A stretch of 63,986 nt of DNA from CAIKMD01 sp963729935 (GTDB lineage: Bacteria; Pseudomonadota; Alphaproteobacteria; ATCC43930; CGMCC-115725). The stretch is taken from contig CAVSPW010000001.1 of NCBI GenBank assembly GCA_963729935.1, forward strand, positions 1-63,986. Reading direction: 5' to 3'. The notes beneath the pieces were generated by a model. That model was not told the DNA's origin. It saw only the letters and a program-made list of their open reading frames with translations, and did no database searches. Every line of letters begins with the position of its first letter. The first letter of the stretch is position 1. Positions 25,344 to 33,100 of this stretch are shown in pieces. Made by a program: the position numbers and the translations under genes.

Positions 25344-25625
25344 ATGGCGACTAAAAAGGGCGGGGCGCCCGGCAATTTGCAGCCCACAACACCGGTGACG
25401 GTATCATTTCCGGATAGCGCGTTGACCTATATGACTTGGTTGGCCCGCCATTCGATGTGGGGACCGACAGTCCAAGACGTGATCCTGAAAATGATCTCGC
25501 CCCAATTGCATGCCCTATTCGAAAGCGGCTACCACAACAAGCGATTGCCGGAGTCCGGCTCTATTGAGCAACCTCCCACAGGACGCGACGCCCAATCGCC
25601 GGAATCGACCGAACGTAGTTCTTAG
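25344..25625 (+). CDS. Small putative ribbon-helix-helix-like protein, transposon cargo
   Basis: A 93-residue protein I cannot place in a named family. After a Lys/Gly-rich start (MATKKGGAPG) it shows a possible strand (TPVTVSFP), a helix (SALTYMTWLARHSMW), a turn with GPT and a second helix (VQDVILKMISPQLHALFE), then a polar tail. That strand-helix-helix pattern fits RHH DNA-binding proteins. The iterons directly upstream strengthen a regulatory reading. Its 3' end overlaps the convergent 144-residue ORF by 65 bp. Real gene: likely; function: inference. Confidence 0.55.
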   Translation: MATKKGGAPGNLQPTTPVTVSFPDSALTYMTWLARHSMWGPTVQDVILKMISPQLHALFESGYHNKRLPESGSIEQPPTGRDAQSPESTERSS

Positions 25626-25995
25626 CTCGCATCTGGCGCAGCGACGCGCCGACGCGCTTAGCGACTACGACCAGCAATCGCTTGTCGCTCATATCTAAGC
25701 CGCGTTCTGCCATGACGTGTTTTGCAAGCTCGTAGGCCGCCATTGGCTTGTTCGATTTCCGGAGCGCAGCTAGCACTGTGCGTTGTACGCCACCGCGGAA
25801 TGAACGATGCCGCGCTGGCAATGCCCGTGGTCGCACGTCCGACAGATCTATGTCAGGGTCGAAAATCCGTAGCGCCGCATCAACGTGGTCAAGGTCGATA
25901 ATCAGCGAGCGCAATTCCGATTGCGTTGCCTCGATCTTTCCGGCGATCTCCGCGCGCTTCGCGATGAGCGCCGTTATCACATGCGGTTCTGCCAT
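25561..25995 (-). CDS. Transposon-encoded coiled-coil/winged-helix-like protein of unknown function
   Basis: A 144-residue protein. An N-terminal helix with coiled-coil character (ALIAKRAEIAGKIEATQSEL) is followed by DPDIDLSDVRPRALP and a C-terminal block (TVLAALRKSNKPMAAYELAK, then VGASLRQMRAKNYV) resembling a small winged helix-turn-helix. The chosen ATG overlaps the transposase 3' end by 19 nt in another frame, so it is probably co-translated. That position suggests a role in transposition or its control. An upstream start giving 154 residues is possible. No named domain recognised. Confidence 0.65.
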   Translation of the reverse strand: MAEPHVITALIAKRAEIAGKIEATQSELRSLIIDLDHVDAALRIFDPDIDLSDVRPRALPARHRSFRGGVQRTVLAALRKSNKPMAAYELAKHVMAERGLDMSDKRLLVVVAKRVGASLRQMRAKNYVRSIPAIGRRVLWEVAQ

Positions 25996-26954
25996 GCCGC
26001 TCCTCGTTGCCAGTAGCCTTTCCATTGCGCCGAAACCGGATGCGTCGCTGCCGCGTTCACGGCGATCAGGTATTGCTCGCCGTTGCTGACACGCCGGTGA
26101 TCTTCGCGCCAGTCCATTTCAGCGGCATATGACGCAAGGTATGGACCGGCGATCTTGTGATGCGTGCCGATTTCGGCGCGGCGCAACCGGCTAAAGAAAC
26201 TCTCGGCCTGATTGGTGCAGCCTTCGCCGTCGCTATAGGCTTGGGAATGGTTGATGCGCTTGGTCAGATACCGCGCGTGCAATTGATCCCAATGTGAGGC
26301 TTCATCGGCATAGACTGTGCTGCCAACTTCGATCCGGTCGCGCAGCGTGGAAACTGAGGCGTCTTCGGTCTTGGCAACAAAGGTGATCGTCTTGCCGTTG
26401 CGTTCACGCGCCACGATCACGACGCGGCGCTTGCCGTTCTGATGGATTGCGAGGCGACGGTCGCGGCGATGCTCTTTCCAATTCGCGGGCTTCACATAAC
26501 CGCCGGCATACATGCCATCGATTTCGACTTCGCCGGAAACCTTGGCGTCCTTATCGGTCGCGGCCAGGGCTTCGCGAATTTTGTGCGAAAGGACGAAGGC
26601 CGTTTTGTATTGGCAGTCCAAATCGCGCGAGAGCTGCAACGCGCTATGACCCTTCGCGCCATTCACGAAAATCGCGACGGCTAGGAGAATGTCGCGGATC
26701 GCCAGCTTGCGGTTGGCGAAGATTGTCCCGGACGTGACGCTAAATTGATGGCCGCAGCCCTTGCACTTAAAGATCGGGCGGCAGGAATAGGCGAGCACGT
26801 CCGCGCAGCCGCATTTTGGGCAGTATGGCCTGCCCTCGTTATCGCCCCACCGGATCGCCTGGAAGGCTGCCCGCGCTTCCGGATCGCTCATACGCGCAAC
26901 GGTCGCTAAACGGAGCGACCGGGCTTTTGAGGAGAGGAGGAAGTGCTGGCTCAT
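25977..26954 (-). CDS. IS1595-family transposase (ISXO2-like DDE domain)
   Basis: A 325-residue transposase. The N-terminal zinc ribbon has CPKCGC (residues 45-50) and CKGCG (64-68). A helix-turn-helix-like region follows (GHSALQLSRDLDCQYKTAF), then the catalytic domain with candidate acidic residues Asp146 (EIDGMYAGG), Asp217 (YADEASHWD) and Glu251 in TNQAESFFSRLRR. These are the blocks of the ISXO2-like/IS1595 family. The 8-bp target duplication agrees. The gene appears intact. Its start codon lies in the first copy of the operator-like repeat at 26954-26969, so expression is probably repressed by an element-encoded factor. Confidence 0.94.
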   Translation of the reverse strand: MSQHFLLSSKARSLRLATVARMSDPEARAAFQAIRWGDNEGRPYCPKCGCADVLAYSCRPIFKCKGCGHQFSVTSGTIFANRKLAIRDILLAVAIFVNGAKGHSALQLSRDLDCQYKTAFVLSHKIREALAATDKDAKVSGEVEIDGMYAGGYVKPANWKEHRRDRRLAIHQNGKRRVVIVARERNGKTITFVAKTEDASVSTLRDRIEVGSTVYADEASHWDQLHARYLTKRINHSQAYSDGEGCTNQAESFFSRLRRAEIGTHHKIAGPYLASYAAEMDWREDHRRVSNGEQYLIAVNAAATHPVSAQWKGYWQRGAAWQNRM

Positions 26955-27034
26955 ATCTCAGATGTGATAGCTTTCTGCTATCTAAGATATGATATGAGCC
27001 TCCCCTTTACAAGGGAAAAATATCATTTAAGATA
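26954..27034. promoter_or_regulatory. Repeated TATCT-A/C-AGAT-A/G-TGATA motif between transposase and DUF6471 genes
   Basis: TATCTCAGATGTGATA (26954-26969) and TATCTAAGATATGATA (26979-26994) match at 14 of 16 positions and are 25 bp apart. A shorter inverted relative, TATCTTAAATGATA, occurs on the minus strand at 27021-27034, 5 nt before the DUF6471 ATG. This divergent region must contain promoters for both genes; the repeats cover both starts and look like operators, perhaps for the DUF6471 protein. Confidence 0.68.
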
Positions 27035-27039
27035 GAAAT

Positions 27040-27276
27040 ATGCCTCCCGCCAAGGGCAAGAGTTGGGAAGATCGGGCACGCCTCTATCTCAAGGCCGAGA
27101 TTAAGCGGGCGGATATTGGCTATGAGGAATTGGCGAAGCGGCTCGAAAAGCATGGCTTCAAGGAAACCGAGGCGTCGATAGCCAACAAGCTGGCGCGAGG
27201 AACGTTTGCCGCCACGTTCTTTTTGGCGTGCTTAGCGGCGCTGGAATTGGAAGGCGTTAGGCTGGAAGACCTTTAG
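27040..27276 (+). CDS. DUF6471-like small helix-turn-helix protein
   Basis: A 78-residue basic protein: DRARLYLKAEIKRADIGYEE, then LAKRLEKHGFKETEASIANK and LARGTFAATFFLACLAALEL. The helical pattern resembles an XRE-type HTH and the DUF6471 family, which is seen near transposases. It is divergent from the transposase with the operator-like repeats between them, and no clear Shine-Dalgarno precedes its ATG. A repressor of transposition is the simplest reading, though unproven. Confidence 0.72.
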   Translation: MPPAKGKSWEDRARLYLKAEIKRADIGYEELAKRLEKHGFKETEASIANKLARGTFAATFFLACLAALELEGVRLEDL

Positions 27277-28175
27277 TGAAGCCGGATCAAGTGGAATTGG
27301 TATGGTTCCATATTCCCGTCGCTGGCACGGCGATACATCACGATCACGTCGCCATTGATTCGTGATTTTGTGTAGATGTCTTCAGGAGTAATCGGCGGAT
27401 AGACGGTCATCCGGAGGCGGTCGGGAGAAACTTGTCGGATGACACCCGCCCAGCCTTGGCGCGTCCGGTCGATATCTTGGGCATGCAATTCTATTTCGAC
27501 GTTCTCAAACGGCTTACTTGTCTCCTCGTCTTCATAGTCCTGGAGCTTTGCATCGCTCGGAAATTCCGAAACGGTGTCGGAATCAAAGCGGCGATTTCCT
27601 ACCAAGAAAGGGGCGTTTCCTTGCCGCTTGCTTGGCGTAAAAAATTGGGCGGTTGTATGGAGTAGATTGCTTAGCCGTTTCTTCTGATAGCGCGCCTCAA
27701 GGTGCTTACGAATGTCGGCTTCGTCCATTTTGCATTGATCGGCTACTTCCCGCACCAGCCCATCAAGTTGCGCGCGTATGCGAGACCCGTCCGTCATCTT
27801 GGCGATCTGCTTGTAGATAAAATCCGCGCCGTAAAACAGGACGAGGCAGAACACAAGCGTTACGATGGAATCGTAGTGCTCAGGAATATGAATGCCCGTA
27901 AGGCGTTCGATTATCGGGGGCACGTCATGCTCCATTGTCGGCTGAAACGACGCTGCGAGCGTGATCCAGAAAAGTTCTTTGAGAGGGCTTGTCTGGGTGA
28001 GCGATTCGACGTGCACCCGGATGCCGCCGACCTCCAGCCCCGGTAAGAGCTCTTCCAAGAGTCCGGGCACTTCAAAAAATAGTTGTTCGGCCGCCCGGAG
28101 AGAATCGATGATGTCTGAAATCGCGCTGCTCTCCGGCACCTCGTAAATGATTTGGTGCGGGATACGAATGTCCAC
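27273..28175 (-). CDS. Unknown membrane-associated transposon passenger, possibly frameshifted near its N-terminus
   Basis: A 300-residue protein from GTG 28175 with no family I recognise. It has one clear transmembrane segment (SIVTLVFCLVLFYGADFIY, about residues 104-122), a charged middle region (REVADQCKMDEADIRKHLEA) and a beta-rich tail. In the -1 frame an ATG at 28267 encodes a signal-like segment (MATRVVLLSIAFLLSFWDAA) that runs to a six-G tract near 28190; one base change there would fuse it to this frame. The tail overlaps the DUF6471 stop by 4 bp. It begins close to the right terminal repeat, leaving little room for a promoter inside the element. Confidence 0.6.
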   Translation of the reverse strand: MDIRIPHQIIYEVPESSAISDIIDSLRAAEQLFFEVPGLLEELLPGLEVGGIRVHVESLTQTSPLKELFWITLAASFQPTMEHDVPPIIERLTGIHIPEHYDSIVTLVFCLVLFYGADFIYKQIAKMTDGSRIRAQLDGLVREVADQCKMDEADIRKHLEARYQKKRLSNLLHTTAQFFTPSKRQGNAPFLVGNRRFDSDTVSEFPSDAKLQDYEDEETSKPFENVEIELHAQDIDRTRQGWAGVIRQVSPDRLRMTVYPPITPEDIYTKSRINGDVIVMYRRASDGNMEPYQFHLIRLH

Positions 28176-28281
28176 CGTGCCGCCCCCCTGCCGCGCTTGG
28201 TGACGGTCGCAGCATCCCAGAACGACAGCAAGAACGCAATGGATAATAGAACAACGCGCGTTGCCATAAACTTCCTCGGAT

Positions 28282-28313
28282 AGGTGCGCTTGCTACCTAA
28301 TACCGGAATTCCA
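28282..28313 (-). repeat. Right end of the transposon: 24-bp terminal inverted repeat plus 8-bp target duplication
   Basis: 28282-28305 is the exact reverse complement of the left TIR, and GAATTCCA follows at 28306-28313. After it comM resumes in frame (CAG CGC GCG). Confidence 0.96.
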
Positions 28314-28917
28314 GCGCGCGAGTCTGGAAGCCTTGCGCCAGCCGATGGAAACCGGCCGCGCCGTGGTCGCGCGCGCCAACGCGCATGTGACCTATCCCGC
28401 GCGCGTTCAACTCGTCGCGGCGATGAATCCCTGCCGCTGCGGCTATCTCGACGATCCGGCCCTCGGCTGCGGCCGCGCACCCAAATGCGCGCAGGATTAC
28501 CAATCGCGCATTTCGGGGCCTTTGTTCGACCGCATCGATCTGCATATCGACGTGCCGGCGGTGAAGGCCGCGGATCTGAGCCTGCCGCCGCCGGCCGAAG
28601 GCTCGGCCGAGGTTGCCGCCCGCGTCGCCGCGGCGCGCGCGCGCCAGAAGGCGCGGTTCTCCCGCCTGCCCGCGGACCGGCGCATCCGCACCAACGCCGA
28701 GGCCGACGGCACTTTGCTCGACGAGATCGCGGCGCCTGACCCGGAAGGCAAGAAGCTCCTCAACGACGCGGCCGAGCGGTTGCGGCTTTCCGCCCGCGGC
28801 TATCACCGCGTGCTGCGCGTGGCGCGCAGCCTCGCCGATCTCGACGCGAGCGACACCGTGCGCCGCATCCACATCGCCGAGGCGCTATCCTATCGAAGGA
28901 TCAGCCTCGGCTTGTGA
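28314..28917 (+). pseudogene. comM: comM (yifB), 3' part, downstream of transposon
   Basis: The C-terminal 200 residues of YifB/ComM: RASLEALRQPMETGRAVVAR, AMNPCRCGYLDD, the arginine/sensor region QSRISGPLFDRIDLHIDVP, and the Mg-chelatase C-terminal domain ending SYRRISLGL. There is no start or ribosome-binding site for this part alone, although a promoter reading out of the transposon could transcribe it. All core residues appear undamaged, so precise excision would restore the gene. Confidence 0.93.
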
Positions 28918-28982
28918 GCGTTGCCATGCATCGCCCTCCGGGACTAGGCTTCCTCCGGGAAGAAACGCGGGAGGAGACGGCC

Positions 28983-30275
28983 ATGTCCGATCCATTTGAC
29001 GAGATCGTGCGCACCGGGCCCGGCACGCCCATGGGCGAGCTGATGCGGCAATACTGGATTCCGGCGGCGCTCTCCGGCGAACTCGAAGCCGATGGGCCGC
29101 CGGTGCGGCTCATGCTCCTCGGGGAAAAACTCATCGCGTTCCGCGATTCATCGGGCCGGGTCGGCATCATGGATCATCGCTGCCCGCATCGCTGCGCCTC
29201 ACTGTTCTATGGCCGCAACGAGGAGAACGGCCTGCGCTGCGTCTATCACGGCTGGAAATACGACACGCAAGGCCATTGCGTCGACCAGGCCAATCTGCCC
29301 GAGCGACAGCAATTCAATGACCGGGTACGGGCCAAGGCCTATCTCGCGGCCGAGCGCAACGGCGTGGTCTGGGCCTTCATGGGCGAGCCCGCGAAGGCGC
29401 CCGAGCTGCCGCCTTTCGAGGCCTGTTTCGCGCGTCCCGAGCAAGTCCAGCTGCGCTTCGTCCAGCGCCACTGCAACTGGCTGCAGGCGGTCGAGGGCGA
29501 TCTCGATACCTCGCATGTCGGCCTCTTGCATTTCGGCGCGGCCCAGCCGACGAAGGAGCTCGATCGCGACCATCAGGACCTCGTCGTCAACCGCGCGCCC
29601 GAATACAAAGTGACGGAAACGCCGTTCGGTCTGACCTATGGCGCGCATCGCCCGTCGCCCACCGTTCCGGGCGGCACCTATTGGCGCGTGGCGCATTTCC
29701 TCTTTCCATTCTGGATCATGCCGCCGGTCGCGAGCCTCGCCGACAACGTCATGGTGCGCGCCTTCGTGCCGATGGACGACGAGCATTGCATGTTCGTCGG
29801 ATTCGAAGCGAAGGCCTATATGCGCCAGAACGACCGGCCTGGGCTGCCGGGCGCGCATATCCGCGACGCGCTTCGCCCCAATACGAGCGATTGGTTCGGC
29901 CGGTTCCATCTGGTGCAGGACGAGGACAATGATTACCAGATCGACCGCGAATTACAGCGCGCGAAAAGCTATACGGGGATCGACGGAATCCATGTGCAGG
30001 ACCAGGCCGTGACCGAAAGCATGGGCGGGATCGTCGACCGTTCTTTCGAGAATCTGGCGCCGTCGGACATCGCGGTGGCCCGCAACCGGCGGATGCTGCT
30101 CAACACGCTGCGGGCCTTCAAGGACGGCGCGCGTCCGCCCGCCGCCGACCGGCCCGAGCTTTACGCGCATGTGCGGGGCGGGTTCTACACCACGACGCAG
30201 CCGGGCGACTGGCTGGCGCTTCACGCCGAGGCGGTCGCCAAGACCCTGGAGTCGGCGCCGGCCAAGGCCTACTGA
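28983..30275 (+). CDS. Rieske-type aromatic ring-hydroxylating oxygenase, alpha subunit
   Basis: A 430-residue oxygenase component. The Rieske 2Fe-2S site is CPH at residues 66-68 and CVYHGWKYD about 86-94. The mononuclear iron site is in EGDLDTSHVGLLH (about 170-182). Architecture resembles phthalate 4,5-dioxygenase and related demethylases, which work with a separate reductase; none is nearby. A good Shine-Dalgarno (GGGAGGAGA) precedes the ATG, which decides this start over an upstream one. It opens the catabolic block; hydroxylation of an aromatic acid is the likely reaction. Confidence 0.92.
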   Translation: MSDPFDEIVRTGPGTPMGELMRQYWIPAALSGELEADGPPVRLMLLGEKLIAFRDSSGRVGIMDHRCPHRCASLFYGRNEENGLRCVYHGWKYDTQGHCVDQANLPERQQFNDRVRAKAYLAAERNGVVWAFMGEPAKAPELPPFEACFARPEQVQLRFVQRHCNWLQAVEGDLDTSHVGLLHFGAAQPTKELDRDHQDLVVNRAPEYKVTETPFGLTYGAHRPSPTVPGGTYWRVAHFLFPFWIMPPVASLADNVMVRAFVPMDDEHCMFVGFEAKAYMRQNDRPGLPGAHIRDALRPNTSDWFGRFHLVQDEDNDYQIDRELQRAKSYTGIDGIHVQDQAVTESMGGIVDRSFENLAPSDIAVARNRRMLLNTLRAFKDGARPPAADRPELYAHVRGGFYTTTQPGDWLALHAEAVAKTLESAPAKAY

Positions 30276-30308
30276 CCGGCGAAACGAATACGCGCCCGGC
30301 GACGCGCG

Positions 30309-30515
30309 TCAGGCGTGGGTCTTTTGCCGCGGGCAGGTATCGATTCCGAGCAGCGTGTAGAGCGGGCACCAGCGCAAAAATGCCGTCGCCAGCGGAATGA
30401 TGCCGATAAGCCCAAGCCAGCGCCAGTCGCTGTCGACGAGGAAAATCACCGCGATCAGCACGAGGCCCAGAATGATGCGCAGCCACTGATCGACCATGCC
30501 GACATTTTTCGCCAT
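30309..30515 (-). CDS. DUF2892 (YgaP-type) small inner-membrane protein
   Basis: A 68-residue protein with two transmembrane helices: ILGLVLIAVIFLVDSDW and LIGIIPLATAFLRWCPLYTL, then LLGIDTCPRQ. The pattern NVGMVDQWLRIILGL and the final CPLYTLLG-x2-TC are typical of DUF2892. Start MAKNVGM is supported by AAGGAGAT upstream. It runs opposite to its neighbours in the catabolic block; its role is unknown, although family members occur with sulfur-transfer proteins. Confidence 0.85.
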   Translation of the reverse strand: MAKNVGMVDQWLRIILGLVLIAVIFLVDSDWRWLGLIGIIPLATAFLRWCPLYTLLGIDTCPRQKTHA

Positions 30516-30688
30516 TGGTATCTCCTTGAATCTGGGGAAAAACGGTTTTCCGGCCAAGATGGGGCGATCCGGCGGCGGCGTCCTTGCGCCAGATCAAGGC
30601 CGCCGGCGGGCTTGATATCAGGCGCCTGGGCGGGCATGAGTCGTCATCGGAGACACAAGATTGTTTTTGGGGAACCGAGGGATACGCC

Positions 30689-33028
30689 ATGGGTGAGTTT
30701 GGAATCGGACAACCGGTGCCGCGCGAGGAGGACCCCTATCTTCTGCGGGGCGCCGGGCGCTATGTCGACGATGTGAGGCTGCTCGACCTCGCGCGCGCCG
30801 TCTTCGTGCGCTCGCCGCATCCTCATGCGCGAATCCGCGCCATCGACATCGAGGCGGCCAAGGCGGCGCCGGGCGTGCTTCTCGTCCTGACCGGCGAAAG
30901 TCCGGAAGTGACGGCGCTCGGCCTTCAGGTTCCGCGCATGCCGCGCAAGCGCCGCGACGGATTGCCCGGCTTCATCGCACCGCAGCCCCATCTGGCGCGC
31001 GGTTTCGTGCGCTATATCGGCGAGCAGGTCGCCTTCATCGTCGCCGAGACGCTCAACCAGGCGAAAGACGCGGCCGAACTCGTGGAGATCGACTACGAGC
31101 CGCTTCCGGCGCTGATATCGACCGCCGCCGCCATCGAGCCCGGCGCGGTCAAGCTTTGGGATGCGTGTCCCGACAATGTCGCCTTCTTCCACGAGGTCGG
31201 CAACAAGGCCGCGGTCGAGGCCGCTTTCGCCAAGGCCGATCACATCGTCAAGCATCGCCTCGTCATCAACCGCATCACGGCCAATTCGATGGAGCCGCGC
31301 GGCAGCATGGCGCAATACGACAGCCGCGAGAATCGCTATGTCGTGCGCTGCACTTTGCAGGCGCCGCACAGGAGCCGCGCCATCTTCGCGCAGCTCCTCA
31401 AGGTGCCCGAGACCGCCGTTCACGTGATTTGCGAGAATGTCGGCGGCGGCTTCGGCATGAAGGGCTCGCTCGGTTCGGAATACGTCCTGACCGCGCTGGC
31501 GGCGCGGCTCACCGGCAGGCCGGTCAAATGGGTCGCCGAGCGCTCCGAAGGCCTCCTCTCGGATGAGCAAGCACGCGACAACGTCACCGAGGCCGAGATG
31601 GCGCTCGACAAGGACGGGCATTTCCTCGCCGTGCGCACCAAGACCTTGGCGAATATCGGCGCTTATCACACCTCGGATCGCGCCGCAGGCCCGCCCTTGT
31701 CGAATCTCGGCTCGATCGCCGGCACCTATACGACGCCGGTGCTCTACGCCGAAGTCCACGGCGTGATGACGCATACGATGCTGACCGGGCATTATCGCGG
31801 CGCGGGACGGCCCGAAGCGTCCTACGTCATCGAGACCTTGGTCGATCTTGCGGCGCGCCAGCTCGGCATCGACCCCGTCGAATTGCGCCGGCGCAACACC
31901 ATTCCGCCGATCACCGCGCCCTATAAAACGGGCCTGGTCTTCACCTTCGACAGCGGCAATTTCGGCAAGAACCTGACCGACGGCGCGGCGCTTGCTGATT
32001 ATGCCGGCTTTACGGCGCGCCGCGCGGAATCGAAAAAGCGCGGCAAGCTACGCGGCATCGGCGTCACCAACACGATCGAGGCGACTGCAGGCGGCATGTT
32101 GGAACATGCCGAGATCCGCTTCGACCCGACCGGCACCTTGACCTTGCTGATGGGAACGCATGATCACGGCCAGGGCCACGGTACGACCTTCAAGCAGGTC
32201 CTCAACGAGAAGCTCGGGATCGAGCCCGGCAAGGTGCGCTTCCGCAACGGCGACACCGACGAAGTGCTGACCGGGACCGGGACCTTCGGCTCGCGTTCGG
32301 CCGCCTGCGGCGGCTCGGCGCTGGTCATCGCCGCCGACAAGGTGATCGCACGCGGCAAGAAAATCGCCGCCCATCTGCTCGAAGCCGCCGAAGCCGACCT
32401 CGTCTTCGAGGCAGGCAAGTTTGCCGTTGCCGGAACCGACCGCGCGATCGGTCTCATCGACGTCGCCAAGGCGTCGTTCCTGCCCGGCCGCTTGCCGCGC
32501 GGGACGGAGATGGGGCTGTTCGAAAACGGCACTTACGATGGCGGCGTGCCGACCTATCCCAATGGCTGCCACATCTGCGAGGTCGAGATCGACGAGGCGA
32601 CCGGCACGGTGGAGCTCGTGCGCTATGTCGCGGTCGATGATTGCGGCACGGTGATCAATCCCTTGCTGCTCGAAGGGCAGATGCATGGCGGAATCGCGCA
32701 AGGGCTGGGCCAGGCGCTGATGGAGGACCTGACCTATGATTTGGCCTCGGGCCAGGTCATGGCTGGCTCGTTCATGGATTACGCCATGCCGCGCGCGGAT
32801 AATTTCTGCGTCATCGAGATGGAAACCAATTCGGTACCGACCAAGACCAATCCCTTGGGCGTCAAGGGCGGCGGCGAAGCCGGCACGGTCGGGGGGTTGG
32901 CGGCGGTGATGAACGCAATCAACGACGCGCTGGCCCAGGCCGGCGCGCCCTATGTGCAGATGCCATGCACGCCTGAAAAAGTGTGGCGTGCGCTGCGAGC
33001 GGCAAAGATCAAACAGGCCGCCGAATAA
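30689..33028 (+). CDS. Molybdenum hydroxylase large subunit (xanthine dehydrogenase/CoxL family, form II-like)
   Basis: A 779-residue Mo-binding subunit. The N-terminal aldehyde-oxidase a/b domain (DPYLLRGAGRYVDDVRLLD, SPHPHARI) is followed by the molybdopterin-binding domain (EPRGSMAQYD, ENVGGGFGMKGS). The active-site loop reads GHYRGAGRPE near residue 370, the form II type rather than the AYxCSFR of true CO dehydrogenase. The catalytic Glu is in VKGGGEAGTVGG near 730. The partner FeS and FAD subunits are not adjacent, so either they are elsewhere or the protein uses shared partners. Probably hydroxylates an aromatic or heterocyclic substrate of this block. Confidence 0.9.
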   Translation: MGEFGIGQPVPREEDPYLLRGAGRYVDDVRLLDLARAVFVRSPHPHARIRAIDIEAAKAAPGVLLVLTGESPEVTALGLQVPRMPRKRRDGLPGFIAPQPHLARGFVRYIGEQVAFIVAETLNQAKDAAELVEIDYEPLPALISTAAAIEPGAVKLWDACPDNVAFFHEVGNKAAVEAAFAKADHIVKHRLVINRITANSMEPRGSMAQYDSRENRYVVRCTLQAPHRSRAIFAQLLKVPETAVHVICENVGGGFGMKGSLGSEYVLTALAARLTGRPVKWVAERSEGLLSDEQARDNVTEAEMALDKDGHFLAVRTKTLANIGAYHTSDRAAGPPLSNLGSIAGTYTTPVLYAEVHGVMTHTMLTGHYRGAGRPEASYVIETLVDLAARQLGIDPVELRRRNTIPPITAPYKTGLVFTFDSGNFGKNLTDGAALADYAGFTARRAESKKRGKLRGIGVTNTIEATAGGMLEHAEIRFDPTGTLTLLMGTHDHGQGHGTTFKQVLNEKLGIEPGKVRFRNGDTDEVLTGTGTFGSRSAACGGSALVIAADKVIARGKKIAAHLLEAAEADLVFEAGKFAVAGTDRAIGLIDVAKASFLPGRLPRGTEMGLFENGTYDGGVPTYPNGCHICEVEIDEATGTVELVRYVAVDDCGTVINPLLLEGQMHGGIAQGLGQALMEDLTYDLASGQVMAGSFMDYAMPRADNFCVIEMETNSVPTKTNPLGVKGGGEAGTVGGLAAVMNAINDALAQAGAPYVQMPCTPEKVWRALRAAKIKQAAE

Positions 33029-33100
33029 GGCCGTTGTGGTATGATGGCGCGGACCCCGGCACCGCCATAAGAAGCCGCCGGGGAAAAGGAGTGCATCGTC

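Larger units (their letters stand above)
24871..28305 (-). mobile_element. IS1595-family transposon, 3,435 bp, with passenger genes, inserted in comM
   Basis: Perfect 24-bp terminal inverted repeats and an 8-bp target duplication define the element exactly. Inside, from left to right: a tRNA-Asn-like gene, a 93-residue ORF behind 12-bp iterons, a 144-residue ORF overlapping the transposase, the transposase itself, a DUF6471 gene and a 300-residue membrane-associated ORF. Only the transposase is a standard part of the family; the rest is cargo or accessory. Base composition looks less GC-rich than the flanks. Perfect ends suggest recent insertion, and the transposase appears intact, so mobility is plausible. 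Confidence 0.94.

Noticed and set aside
30689..33028. True carbon monoxide dehydrogenase (CoxL form I)
   Set aside because: The active-site loop is RGAGR and not AYxCSFR, and coxM/coxS are missing.
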